Below are positions 9,924 to 17,110 of a stretch of 64,000 nucleotides of DNA, piece by piece. Both the position numbers and the translations under genes were made by a program. The first letter of the stretch is position 1; each line of letters opens with the position of its first letter. The stretch is from CAWBCR01 sp963787375 (GTDB lineage Bacteria > Chloroflexota > Anaerolineae > Aggregatilineales > UBA3940), in contig CAWBCR010000016.1 of NCBI GenBank assembly GCA_963787375.1, positions 1 through 64,000 on the forward strand, read 5' to 3'. Under the pieces are notes generated by a model that saw nothing but the letters and a program-made list of their open reading frames with translations, made no database searches and was not told the DNA's origin.

Positions 9924-10568
9924 TCAGCGCTGTGCGATCATTCCCTGCACCATCCCGACCGTCTCGGCAGTGGTAGGCAGCACGCGCTTCCACAGCAGGT
10001 CAAGGTCGAGCATGAAGCCGCGAAGCACGCGCGAGCGCAGCCGCCCGGCAATGTCAGGGCGGAAGGCATCGTAGTAGCCATCCTGACCCAGGTGGTACAG
10101 GTCGGCCATTTCGCGAATGGGATCGATGATCCAGTACTCCGACACGCCTGCCGACTCGTAAGCAGCGAACTTCTCACCGCGGTCGCGGGCGGTGCTCTCT
10201 ACCGTCAGTACCTCGATGATAATATCCGGTGGTCCCTCGATGTAGGTCTCGTGGACCCGGTCATAGTTGTGATGCGAAACGAACAGCACGTCGGGCTGGA
10301 AGGTGTGCTGGTCGTCAAGGCACACGTCGAAGGGCGCATCCCGCACCAGACCGGCGTCAAGTGCCTCAACGAAGCTCTTGAGCAGCACCACGATGTACAG
10401 ACACAGATCCTGATGGCGTCCGGTGACAGGCGGAGCCGGCCTGGCCACCGGCGCGACTGCCGGAAGCTCAGGCTGTTCTAATTCGGACGCCGCAAGCTGG
10501 TCGAAGCTCATCTGCTCGACCTTCTCCGGGCCGCCCTCAAGCTCATCTAAGAGGGTTTGCGCTGTCAT
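9924..10568 (-). CDS. Uma2 family (DUF820) putative restriction-endonuclease-like protein
   Basis: 214 residues. The central and C-terminal parts have the Uma2 PD-(D/E)XK fold signature: FQPDVLFVSHHN (acidic residue of the core), PPDIIIEVLTVESTARDRGEKFAAYESAGVSEYWIIDP. These supply the D...E-V-x-S...K catalytic set of the family. The first 55 residues are a low-complexity Glu/Pro/Ala-rich extension. Uma2 proteins are strongly expanded in Cyanobacteria, Chloroflexota and Deinococcota; their biological role is unresolved. The gene is single, convergent to rtcA and divergent from the nitroreductase gene. The start ATG (10568) has a weak AGGATGG upstream. Confidence 0.88.
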   Translation of the reverse strand: MTAQTLLDELEGGPEKVEQMSFDQLAASELEQPELPAVAPVARPAPPVTGRHQDLCLYIVVLLKSFVEALDAGLVRDAPFDVCLDDQHTFQPDVLFVSHHNYDRVHETYIEGPPDIIIEVLTVESTARDRGEKFAAYESAGVSEYWIIDPIREMADLYHLGQDGYYDAFRPDIAGRLRSRVLRGFMLDLDLLWKRVLPTTAETVGMVQGMIAQR

Positions 10569-10580
10569 TTTCCATCCTGA

Positions 10581-10601
10581 TCGTATACGCGATACATACG
10601 A
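10581..10601. promoter_or_regulatory. Inverted repeat in the Uma2 leader (possible operator)
   Basis: Arms TCGTAT (10581-10586) and ATACGA (10596-10601) flank a nine-base spacer. It lies just downstream of the predicted start of Uma2 transcription, where a repressor would block elongation or initiation. Prediction only. Confidence 0.3.
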
Positions 10602-10613
10602 CCTTCTTACCTG

Positions 10614-10622
10614 ATTATATCA
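10614..10622 (-). promoter_or_regulatory. Extended -10 promoter of the Uma2 gene
   Basis: On the minus strand the sequence reads TGATATAAT (10622 down to 10614), a perfect TATAAT with the TGn extension. A -35 box is not convincing. It is 46 bases upstream of the Uma2 start codon. Confidence 0.55.
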
Positions 10623-10649
10623 TAAATGCGGAAAATCAAGTCTAATTTG

Positions 10650-10665
10650 TTTAGAACGTTCTAAA
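10650..10665. promoter_or_regulatory. Perfect 16-bp palindrome between divergent promoters
   Basis: TTTAGAACGTTCTAAA is a perfect dyad placed between the Uma2 -10 box and, eight bases away, the -35 box of the nitroreductase gene. It stands in an AT-rich stretch of an otherwise GC-rich chromosome. Position and symmetry suggest a repressor operator for one or both genes; the regulator is not identifiable from the window. Confidence 0.5.
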
Positions 10666-10673
10666 AGATTTGT

Positions 10674-10703
10674 TTGACTGATTCTTGCGCTGACAGCTAC
10701 AAT
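10674..10703 (+). promoter_or_regulatory. Sigma70-type promoter of the nitroreductase gene
   Basis: TTGACT (10674-10679) and TACAAT (10698-10703) are separated by 18 bases, a near-consensus pair located 70 bases before the start codon. Confidence 0.7.
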
Positions 10704-10772
10704 CAGGCCGCATCCTCGGTTACTATGACTGTAGCAAACATTGTTGACGCCATTCAATAGGGGAAACTGCTT

Positions 10773-11456
10773 ATGTCATCCGAGCCGCAGTTTGACCCGC
10801 TCACCTTCGAGCGTCTGCCGCTCGACGAGTCGCTGGCGCTCTCCCGCGCATTCCTGGCCCTTATGCGCAAGCGGCGCAGCGTCCGCGACTTCTCAACCGA
10901 GCCGGTGCCGTTCGAGCTGATCGCCAACGCCATCGCGACCGCTGGCAGCGCACCCTCCGGCGCGAACCAGCAGCCGTGGATGTTCGTTGTCGTCAGCGAC
11001 CCGTCCGTGAAGCACCGCATCCGTGTCGCCGCCGAAGCAGAAGAGAAAGAGAGCTATGAGCGGCGCATGTCGGATGAGTGGCTGGAGGCGCTATCGCATC
11101 TGGGTACCGGCTGGCGCAAGCCGCATCTCGAAGACGCCCCTTACCTGATCGTCGTCTTCCGCCAATCATACGGCCTCAGAGTGGACTCTGATACGGGCGA
11201 GACCGTCAGAGTGAAGCATTATTATACGGAGGAGTCGGTCGGTATTGCGGTGGGGATGCTGCTGTGCAGCCTGCACCAGGCCGGGCTGGCGACCCTCACT
11301 CACACCCCCAGCCCGATGGGCTTCCTCAACGAGATTCTAGACCGCCCTGAAAACGAGCGGCCCTACGTCGTGATCCCTGTCGGCTATCCCGCGCCTGATG
11401 CCCGCATACCGCGCATCGAGAAGAAGGCGCTCGACGAGATCATGGTGCGTATATGA
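10773..11456 (+). CDS. Nitroreductase-family flavoprotein resembling iodotyrosine deiodinase
   Basis: 227 residues. FMN-binding nitroreductase fold motifs are clear: RKRRSVRDFS (residues 32-41), APSGANQQPW (60-69) and the C-terminal VIPVGYPAPDA and KKALDEIMV, which match the iodotyrosine deiodinase (IYD) subfamily more than classical NfsB-type enzymes. The substrate-lid triad of IYD (Glu, Tyr, Lys) appears with the correct spacing: Glu91, Tyr95 and Lys116 (E-x3-Y and 21 residues from Tyr to Lys). IYD-type enzymes reductively remove halogens from halotyrosines or halophenols using reduced FMN. That this one does so is inference; a general ene- or nitro-reductase remains possible. The start ATG (10773) follows GGGGAA by about nine bases. 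The gene is monocistronic between a sigma70 promoter and a hairpin. Confidence 0.85.
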   Translation: MSSEPQFDPLTFERLPLDESLALSRAFLALMRKRRSVRDFSTEPVPFELIANAIATAGSAPSGANQQPWMFVVVSDPSVKHRIRVAAEAEEKESYERRMSDEWLEALSHLGTGWRKPHLEDAPYLIVVFRQSYGLRVDSDTGETVRVKHYYTEESVGIAVGMLLCSLHQAGLATLTHTPSPMGFLNEILDRPENERPYVVIPVGYPAPDARIPRIEKKALDEIMVRI

Positions 11457-11464
11457 GGCAAACG

Positions 11465-11496
11465 TGTAGGGGCGGACACGCAGGTCCGCCCCTACA
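11465..11496. terminator. Long perfect hairpin between convergent nitroreductase gene and leuS
   Basis: A 13-bp perfect stem (TGTAGGGGCGGAC at 11465-11477 and its complement at 11484-11496) with a six-base loop. It sits between two convergent stop codons and could end both transcripts, though no T tract follows. Its sequence type (TAGGGGCGGAC...) looks like a dispersed palindromic repeat and half of it recurs near 9892-9905. Confidence 0.55.
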
Positions 11497-11518
11497 GAAA
11501 CTACGCCGTTGCGTTAGC

Positions 11519-14038
11519 TTACTTGACGATGTTTACCAGCCGCCCGGGCACGTAGATCACTTGGCTCGGCGGTTTGCCGTTCAACTGCTCCTGGACCTTC
11601 TGTGAGGCCAGCGCGGCGGCCTTTGCCGCATCTTCGCTAACGTCGGCGGGCAGCGTGACGCGGTCGCGCACCTTGCCGTTGATCTGGACCACCAGCGTGA
11701 TTTCGTCCTCCGCCGCAATGGCCTCGTCGACGATGGGCCACGCCTGCTGGTGGATGCTGTACACCCCGCCGATCTGCGCCCACAGCTCTTCCGCCATGTG
11801 CGGTGTGAAGGGGGCCATCATCAGCAGCATCGCACGCAGTGCCTCGTTCCAGGCGTCGCTACGCGCCACCGGCGTGCCGCGATAAGCCTGCATGGTGTTT
11901 TTCAGCTCCATCAGCGCGGCGATGGCTGTGTTGAAGCCAAAATCCTCCATGTCCTGCGTCACCCGCTTGATCGTCTGGTGCACCTTGCGGCGCAGCGCCC
12001 GCACGCCTTCGACATCTGCCTGTTTGCCATCGGGCGCGCCACCCGGCTCCGCGACCAGCGCCCACACATCGTTCAGCCAGCGAACCACGCCATTGATGCC
12101 CTGGCTGTCCCACGGCCCACCCTGGTCCCATTTGAAGGCAAACATCAGGTAGGCGCGGACTGTATCGGCCCCATAGCGCGCGACCAGGTCGTCCGGGTCG
12201 ATGACGTTCCCGCGAGACTTGCTCATCTTCTCACGGTCTTCGCCCAGGATGATGCCCTGATTGTACAGGCGCGTCATCGGCTCGCTGAACATCGATGCCG
12301 GCTGGCGCTCGGGGTCCATCGGCTCGATGCCCTCGAACACGCCGCAGTCGCGCAGCGCGCGGGTGAAGAAGCGCGTGTACAGCAGGTGCATCGTCGCGTG
12401 CTCGATGCCGCCCGTGTACAGGTCGACCGGCAGCCAGTAAGCCGCCTCTTCGCGGTCGAACGGATAGTCCGCATCATGCGGGCTCAGGTAGCGGTAGTTG
12501 TACCACGATGAACACATGAAGGTGTCCATCGTGTCGGTCTCACGCTCGGCCTGGCCGTCGCACTGCGGGCAGGTGACGATCTTCCACGTCGGGTGCAGCT
12601 TCAGCGGGGACTCACCGGTCGGCATGAACGCGACATCTTCAGGCAGCAGCACCGGCAGTTCTTCGTCCGGCACCGGCACGATGCCACACACCGGGCACAG
12701 CACCATCGGGATGGGCGCGCCCCAGTAGCGCTGGCGGCTGATCAGCCAGTCGCGCAGGCGGTAGTTGACCGCCTCATGGCCGACGCCCTGCCCATCCAGC
12801 CAGTCGATCACCTGGCTGATGCCGGGGTTCTTGCGCCCCTTCTCTTCGTTGACCTTCGTCCCGTTGAACGGCCCGGAGTTGACCATCACGCCCGGCCCGA
12901 CGTAGCATTCGGACATCGTCGCGCCGTCCAGTTCTGGTACGCCTTCCGGCTGGATGACCGGGATGATTGGCAGGCCGAACTTGCGCGCGAAAGCGAAGTC
13001 GCGCTCGTCGTGCGCCGGCACCGCCATGATCGCGCCGGAGCCGTAGGTCATCAGCACATAGTCGGCCACCCAGATCGGGATACGCTCGCCGTTGACCGGG
13101 TTGATGGCGTACGCGCCGGTAAAGATGCCAGTCTTCTCGCGCTCGGCGAACTCGCGCTCGATGTCGCTGGCGCGCGCCGCATTCTTGACATAGGCGTCGA
13201 CGACTTTGCGCTGTTCGACGGTCGTGATCTCGGCGACCAGCGGGTGCTCAGGGGCCATCACCATGAAGGTCGCCCCCCACAGCGTATCGGGCCGGGTGGT
13301 GAACACCGGCAGCTCGTCGCCGCGCTCGGTCTCGAACACCACGTGTGCGCCCTCGCTGCGACCGATCCAGTTGGTCTGCATGGTCACCACGCGCTCCGGC
13401 CAGTCGATGGCGCTGAAGTCTAGCAGCTCGTCGGCATAGTCGGTGATCTTGAAGAACCACTGATCCAGGTTCTTCTTGATGACCGGCGTCCCGCAGCGCT
13501 CACAGTGGCGGTCGTCGCCCTGGACCTGCTCGCGGGCCAGCGTGGTGTTGCAGTGCGGGCAGAAGTCCACTGGCGACAGCTTCTTATACGCCAGCCCCTT
13601 CTTGAAGAACTGGATGAAGAACCACTGCGTCCAGCGGTAGTATTCGGGATCGCTCGAAACGGCCTCGCGCTCCCAGTCGAACATCGCGCCCATGCTCTTC
13701 AACTGCTTGCGCATGTTCTCGATGTTGGCATAGGTCCACTTCTGCGGGTGGATGTTGCGCTCGATGGCCGCATTCTCCGCCGGCAGGCCGAACGCGTCAA
13801 AGCCCATCGGGAACATCACGTTGTAGCCGCGCATCCGCATGTAGCGCGCCCGCGCGTCGGAGGGCGTCATTGCGTACCAGTGTCCAATGTGCAGGTTGCC
13901 CGACGGGTACGGCAGCATGGTCAGAGCGTAGAACTTCGGGCGAGCGGTGTCCACCAGCGAGCGATACAGCCCATCGTGCGCCCATTTCTTCTGCCAGCGG
14001 GCTTCAATCTCCTGCGGTTTGTATTCCTTTGCCGTCAT
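11519..14038 (-). CDS. leuS: Leucyl-tRNA synthetase
   Basis: 839 residues, class I aminoacyl-tRNA synthetase charging tRNA-Leu. The HIGH motif is PYPSGNLHIGHW near residue 42, the KMSKS loop is EKMSKSRGNVIDPDD, and the editing (CP1) domain contains TTRPDTLWGATF. Zinc-type Cys pairs (FCPHC, HCERC; and VTCPQC) are present. The C-terminal domain ends in VIYVPGRLVNIVK. The frame is intact over 2.5 kb, unlike several neighbours. It is the last gene of a minus-strand array led by a leucine T-box (15196-15489): T-box, redoxin, cupin, leader peptide, leuS. A 166-base gap with its own small reading frame separates it from the cupin gene. A short hairpin (GACTT...AAGTC, about 14045-14060) surrounds its ribosome site GGAGAAG. 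Confidence 0.97.
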   Translation of the reverse strand: MTAKEYKPQEIEARWQKKWAHDGLYRSLVDTARPKFYALTMLPYPSGNLHIGHWYAMTPSDARARYMRMRGYNVMFPMGFDAFGLPAENAAIERNIHPQKWTYANIENMRKQLKSMGAMFDWEREAVSSDPEYYRWTQWFFIQFFKKGLAYKKLSPVDFCPHCNTTLAREQVQGDDRHCERCGTPVIKKNLDQWFFKITDYADELLDFSAIDWPERVVTMQTNWIGRSEGAHVVFETERGDELPVFTTRPDTLWGATFMVMAPEHPLVAEITTVEQRKVVDAYVKNAARASDIEREFAEREKTGIFTGAYAINPVNGERIPIWVADYVLMTYGSGAIMAVPAHDERDFAFARKFGLPIIPVIQPEGVPELDGATMSECYVGPGVMVNSGPFNGTKVNEEKGRKNPGISQVIDWLDGQGVGHEAVNYRLRDWLISRQRYWGAPIPMVLCPVCGIVPVPDEELPVLLPEDVAFMPTGESPLKLHPTWKIVTCPQCDGQAERETDTMDTFMCSSWYNYRYLSPHDADYPFDREEAAYWLPVDLYTGGIEHATMHLLYTRFFTRALRDCGVFEGIEPMDPERQPASMFSEPMTRLYNQGIILGEDREKMSKSRGNVIDPDDLVARYGADTVRAYLMFAFKWDQGGPWDSQGINGVVRWLNDVWALVAEPGGAPDGKQADVEGVRALRRKVHQTIKRVTQDMEDFGFNTAIAALMELKNTMQAYRGTPVARSDAWNEALRAMLLMMAPFTPHMAEELWAQIGGVYSIHQQAWPIVDEAIAAEDEITLVVQINGKVRDRVTLPADVSEDAAKAAALASQKVQEQLNGKPPSQVIYVPGRLVNIVK

Positions 14039-14095
14039 ATTCCTGACTTCTCCATAAGTCTTGTTGGTATCGATGTGTTACGTGTAATCTGGTCG

Positions 14096-14167
14096 TCAGG
14101 TTGTTGGCCGGAGGCGCGCGAGAAGGCAGCACGCCCTCCATCGACCATGATCATGAGCCATCTTCAT
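14096..14167 (-). CDS. Putative 23-residue leader peptide upstream of leuS
   Basis: A tiny ORF with an excellent Shine-Dalgarno (AGGAGG at 14179-14174, six bases before ATG 14167). The peptide is rich in His, Arg and Cys and ends in CLLARLRPTT before TGA at 14096; three of 23 codons are Leu (CTT, CTC, CTC). It lies between the cupin stop and the leuS start on the same strand, where a leader peptide that senses charged tRNA-Leu would be placed. No clean terminator/antiterminator pair is evident downstream, so translation coupling or attenuation is inference. It could also be a chance ORF under a Shine-Dalgarno for some other purpose. Confidence 0.4.
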   Translation of the reverse strand: MKMAHDHGRWRACCLLARLRPTT

Positions 14168-14204
14168 CACGAGCCTCCTTTCTATAGATCTATCGTACGG
14201 GGCA

Positions 14205-14543
14205 TCAGCCCCGGTAATCTTCTCTCGGCGGCGAGAAGCAGTCGATCACGATGCTCTCGATCGGGAACATGGCGCTGTGCAACACGTCGCCGGGGATAGC
14301 GTAGCTGTCGCCAGGACGGCAGTTGTACGTCTGGCCGTCGATGGTGATGTTGACCTCCCCGCTGACCACGTAGCCGACCTGCTGGTGTGGGTGGCTGTGG
14401 GTGGGCAGCTCGACACCCGCCCGCGCCCGGAACTCGGCGATCATCACGCCGTCGGTCTCGCCCAGCGTGCGGCGGATCAGCCCCGGCACCATCTCAACCG
14501 GCTTCACGTCTCCCCAGCGTACGATCGTGTTGTCCTGCGCCAT
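14205..14543 (-). CDS. Small cupin-domain protein
   Basis: 112 residues, a single-domain cupin. Cupin motif 1 is HSHPHQQVGYVVSGEVNITIDG (split: HSHPHQQVGYVVSGE then VNITIDG) with the metal-type His set, and motif 2 is PGDSYAIPGDVLH. It probably binds a metal and a small ligand; no specific activity can be assigned. A strong AGGAGG precedes ATG 14543. The gene starts 19 bases after the redoxin stop and is the second gene of the T-box-led unit. Its presence beside a redoxin suggests a stress or detoxification role, which is inference. Confidence 0.85.
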   Translation of the reverse strand: MAQDNTIVRWGDVKPVEMVPGLIRRTLGETDGVMIAEFRARAGVELPTHSHPHQQVGYVVSGEVNITIDGQTYNCRPGDSYAIPGDVLHSAMFPIESIVIDCFSPPREDYRG

Positions 14544-14562
14544 GTCTGCCTCCTGATGAGTT

Positions 14563-15159
14563 CTACGGGTACGGTTCGGCCAGCAGTTGCTGGATCACCG
14601 CCTCCGTCTCTTCGTAACGCCCCTCGCCGATGTGACGGTAGCGGATGTTGCCCTGCTTGTCGATCAGCACCATTGTCGGCCAGTACTGCGTGCCGTAGGC
14701 CCGCCACGTCTTACCGTCGTTATCCTGTGCTACCGGGTACAGCACGTCCAGCCGAACGATGGCTTCCTTCAGGTTGTCAAGGTCAGCTTCGTAGCGAAAC
14801 TCCGGGTAGTGGTTGCCGATCACCACCAGTCCCTGATCGCCGTACTTCTGATACCATCCCCTCACCGAGGGGATCACATGCTGGCAGTTAATTCACCCAA
14901 ACGTCCAGAAGTCAATCAGCACCACCTTGCCACGCAGGTCAGCCAGTTGCAGCGGCGCGTCGACGTTCAGCCAGACGGCGTTGTGCAGCTCCGGCGCGGG
15001 GCCGTAGTCCGGCAGCGGCGTCGGGCCAGGGCTGTCGTCGGCGGCGATGTCGCCCAGCCGCCCGGTCGAGGCGGGTTCTGCCGGCGACGCGTCGGGCAGC
15101 CCCGGCGCAGCGCAGGCGGTCAACGCCAGCGCACCCAGAATCCAGAACCATCGCTTCAT
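14563..15159 (-). CDS. Thioredoxin/TlpA-like lipoprotein with in-frame UGA: predicted selenoprotein (UxxC)
   Basis: 198 residues if UGA is read as selenocysteine. It begins MKRWFWILGALALTAC, a lipoprotein signal with lipobox LTAC, so the mature protein is membrane-anchored outside the cytoplasm. The thioredoxin-like domain reads VLIDFWTFG, then TGA (14895-14893, codon 89), then INCQHVIPSVRGWY...NHYPEF...AYGTQYWPTMVLIDKQGNIRYRHIGEG. In relatives the active site is FWTxxCINC; the UGA replaces exactly the first, nucleophilic Cys, and the frame is unbroken on both sides. A SECIS-like hairpin follows (14856-14874). Thus a TGC-to-TGA nonsense mutation is possible but selenocysteine is better supported. 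A Shine-Dalgarno-like AAGGGA precedes ATG 15159. It is the first gene behind a leucine T-box. selA, selB, selC and selD are not in the window. Confidence 0.8.
14856..14874 (-). promoter_or_regulatory. Bacterial SECIS-like hairpin downstream of the UGA codon
   Basis: In the mRNA an 8-bp perfect stem (AUCCCCUC / GAGGGGAU) closes a three-base GGU loop. The loop begins 26 bases after the UGA (14893), within the 16-37 base range known for bacterial SECIS elements, and contains the G-U that SelB recognises in the E. coli fdhF element. The hairpin lies wholly inside the coding sequence, as expected for bacteria. Confidence 0.7.
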
Positions 15160-15195
15160 CGTCAATCCCTTCGGACCCATCACGGTCGTGTGCGA

Positions 15196-15489
15196 AAACG
15201 AAAAACCCCGGCCAGAATTGGCAGGGGCGAAGGGGTTCCGCGGTACCACCCTGATTGGTCAGACGCGCCGGGACTGGCGAGTCTTACCCACTCGTTGGCG
15301 CGTAACGTGCGCTGCGCGCCGTCCGTTACGGCTTGCGCTCTCTCGGACGGGGCTCCCGGACGAGGTGGGCCACCTGTGCTCGTTGGCGGCACGCCGCCGG
15401 GCTTCCACCCTTCCCGGCTCGCTGCAACGATGGCTTATCACTTCCGTTCACAGCCTGCAATCTGTTCAGTTGGCGGCGCGTGCGCCGAT
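15196..15489 (-). promoter_or_regulatory. Leucine-specific T-box riboswitch (specifier CUC) with terminator
   Basis: On the minus strand the canonical T-box sequence AGGGTGGTACCGCG lies at 15252-15239. It is followed by an intrinsic terminator (CCCC-GCCA / TGGC-GGGG stem at 15227-15206, then TTTTTCGTTTT). Stem I is recognisable: loop-E strand GGAAGTGATAA (about 15444-15434), distal AGCGAGCCGGG...GGTGG...CCCGGC stem-loop (about 15423-15397), and the 3' strand CACCTCGTCCGGGAGC. Pairing CGGA (5') with UCCG (3') leaves the triplet CUC at 15364-15362 in the specifier position, ten bases before GAGC as in B. subtilis glyQS. CUC calls tRNA-Leu(GAG); the UGGU bulge suits discriminator A of tRNA-Leu. 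leuS is the third gene downstream. Uncharged tRNA-Leu should favour readthrough. Confidence 0.92.
15206..15227 (-). terminator. Regulated intrinsic terminator of the T-box leader
   Basis: Stem CCCC-x-GCCA / TGGC-x-GGGG with loop ATTC, followed on the minus strand by five T, CG and four more T (15205-15195). It competes with the T-box antiterminator that uses AGGGTGGTACCGCG. Confidence 0.85.
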
Positions 15490-15495
15490 AGAACA

Positions 15496-15524
15496 ATTGT
15501 AGCGATCTTGCGGGGGCGCGTCAA
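15496..15524 (-). promoter_or_regulatory. Sigma70 promoter of the T-box operon
   Basis: TTGACG (15524-15519) and TACAAT (15501-15496) are separated by exactly 17 bases. Transcription would begin near 15489, just before the T-box stem I. Confidence 0.8.
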
Positions 15525-15565
15525 CAGGTGGCAGCGCCCCAATGCTCGATGTACACTCCCCGGCC

Positions 15566-17110
15566 ATGAACGACGACCCCAACCCCCGGCTTGACGTCCT
15601 GCTGGCAGGCACGCTGGCGCTGATCGCTCTCGCGGCGGGCCTGCTGATGGCGTGGCTCGTCACCGAACGGCTGCCACACCTCGAAGACGAGAGCGCCTAC
15701 TTGTTCCAGGCCCGGACGTACGCGCGCGGCGCGCTGTGGGCACCCCGACCGTCCAGCCAGGCAGCATTCTTCGTGCCCTTCGCGCTGGTCGTCAACGGCC
15801 ACTGGATCGGCAAGTACACTATCGGCTGGCCGCTGCTGCTGGCGCTCGGCGAGCGCTTCGGCGCGGGCTGGATGATCAACCCGGTGCTCGGCGCGCTGGC
15901 CGTCGCGTTGACCTACCTGCTGGGTCGCGACCTGTACGACCGACAGATCGGACTGTTAGCGGGGCTGATCGCGCTCAGTTCGCCGTTCTTCCTGATTCAG
16001 TCGGGCACCTACATGAGCCACCAGGCCGGGCTGCTGTGGGTAACGTTGATGCTGTGGGCCTGGCTGCGCGCCGACCGGGCCCGCACGGCGGATCGGGCTG
16101 GCGGCGGCTGGCGGGCGCTGTCAGGTTTTGCGTTGGGGATGCTGGCTCTCACCCGCCCACTGACGGCGGTCGGCGTCGGGCTGCCGGTTGGTGTGCTGCT
16201 GATCGCACGTGGCATCCGCCAACGGCGCAGCCTGGCCGCTTTCGCCGCCGAGTACGCGCCGTTTGTGGCGGTGGCAGGTGTCATCGCCGCGCTCCAGCCG
16301 CTGTACCTGTATGCCGTCACCGGCAGCCCCGTCACCGACCTGTACACGCTGGTGTGGCCCTACGACCGCCTCGGCTTCGGGCCGAGCATCGGCGCATATG
16401 GCAATTACACGCTGCATCAGGCGCTGATCACCACCAGGCAGGAGCTCACGTTGTGGGCCAGCGACCTGTTCGGCTGGCCATACGTCAGTTGGATCCCAGC
16501 CGTGGCCGGGCTGGTCGCCGGGATGAGACGCACGCACAAGTCAGTCAGGCTGTGGCCGCTGCTGTTTACGGGGGTCTTCGTTTCGCTGGTGGTGGTGCAC
16601 ATGGCCTACTGGATCGGCGCTCAGGTGTACGGACCGCGCTACTTCTACGAAGCTCACGTCGGGCTGGCGATCCTCGCCGCGCTGGGCCTGCGCGACGGCC
16701 TGCGCTGGCTCGCCGGGCGGTTCAGATGGCAGCCGCGTGGCGCGTGGCCGGTCTATGGGCTGCTGGCCGCGCTGATCGCGCTCAATGCATCAGCATACCT
16801 GCCCGGCAGGCTCACCTACTGGCATGACCTGTACGGTATCTCTCGCGCCCCGCTTGACCAGCTTGACATGCTGCGCACCTCCGACCGCGTGCTGGTCATC
16901 GTGCGCGGCAAGCACTGGATCAACTACGCCGCATTCTTCGCTGCCAACTCGCCGTGGCTCGATAATCCCATCCTGGCCGCGCACGACGTCAACCCGGCGC
17001 TCGACGCGTTCGTCCTTGGCCAGTTCCCGGATCGCGAGGTGTGGTACTACGCCGACGGCGTGCACTCGCGCCACCCATTCCCGTATGAAGGGTCGGATCA
17101 GTGGCCATAA
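15566..17110 (+). CDS. GT39-like polytopic membrane glycosyltransferase
   Basis: 514 residues with about ten membrane helices (e.g. VLLAGTLALIALAAGLLMAW at the N-terminus, VLGALAVALTYLLG, FVAVAGVIAALQPLYLYAV). The first extracytoplasmic loop has the acidic motif LEDESAYLFQA, matching the GT-C/GT39 catalytic acidic pair, followed by HWIGKYTIGWPLLLA. The likely role is sugar transfer from a polyprenyl-phosphate donor outside the membrane; substrate unknown. A second ATG at 15542 lies very close to the divergent T-box promoter, so 15566 is preferred; a TACACT -10-like box eight bases upstream (15552-15557) would give a leaderless message. The gene is single and ends before a bidirectional terminator. 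Confidence 0.75.
   Translation: MNDDPNPRLDVLLAGTLALIALAAGLLMAWLVTERLPHLEDESAYLFQARTYARGALWAPRPSSQAAFFVPFALVVNGHWIGKYTIGWPLLLALGERFGAGWMINPVLGALAVALTYLLGRDLYDRQIGLLAGLIALSSPFFLIQSGTYMSHQAGLLWVTLMLWAWLRADRARTADRAGGGWRALSGFALGMLALTRPLTAVGVGLPVGVLLIARGIRQRRSLAAFAAEYAPFVAVAGVIAALQPLYLYAVTGSPVTDLYTLVWPYDRLGFGPSIGAYGNYTLHQALITTRQELTLWASDLFGWPYVSWIPAVAGLVAGMRRTHKSVRLWPLLFTGVFVSLVVVHMAYWIGAQVYGPRYFYEAHVGLAILAALGLRDGLRWLAGRFRWQPRGAWPVYGLLAALIALNASAYLPGRLTYWHDLYGISRAPLDQLDMLRTSDRVLVIVRGKHWINYAAFFAANSPWLDNPILAAHDVNPALDAFVLGQFPDREVWYYADGVHSRHPFPYEGSDQWP

Noticed and set aside
11465..11496. CRISPR-like or attachment-site interpretation of the perfect hairpin
   Set aside because: Single copy with no spacer array, integrase or duplication around it; a terminator or REP-type element is simpler.
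14587..15594. Open frame on the plus strand across the redoxin and T-box region
   Set aside because: Runs through the T-box, terminator and promoter of the opposite strand; no coding signature.
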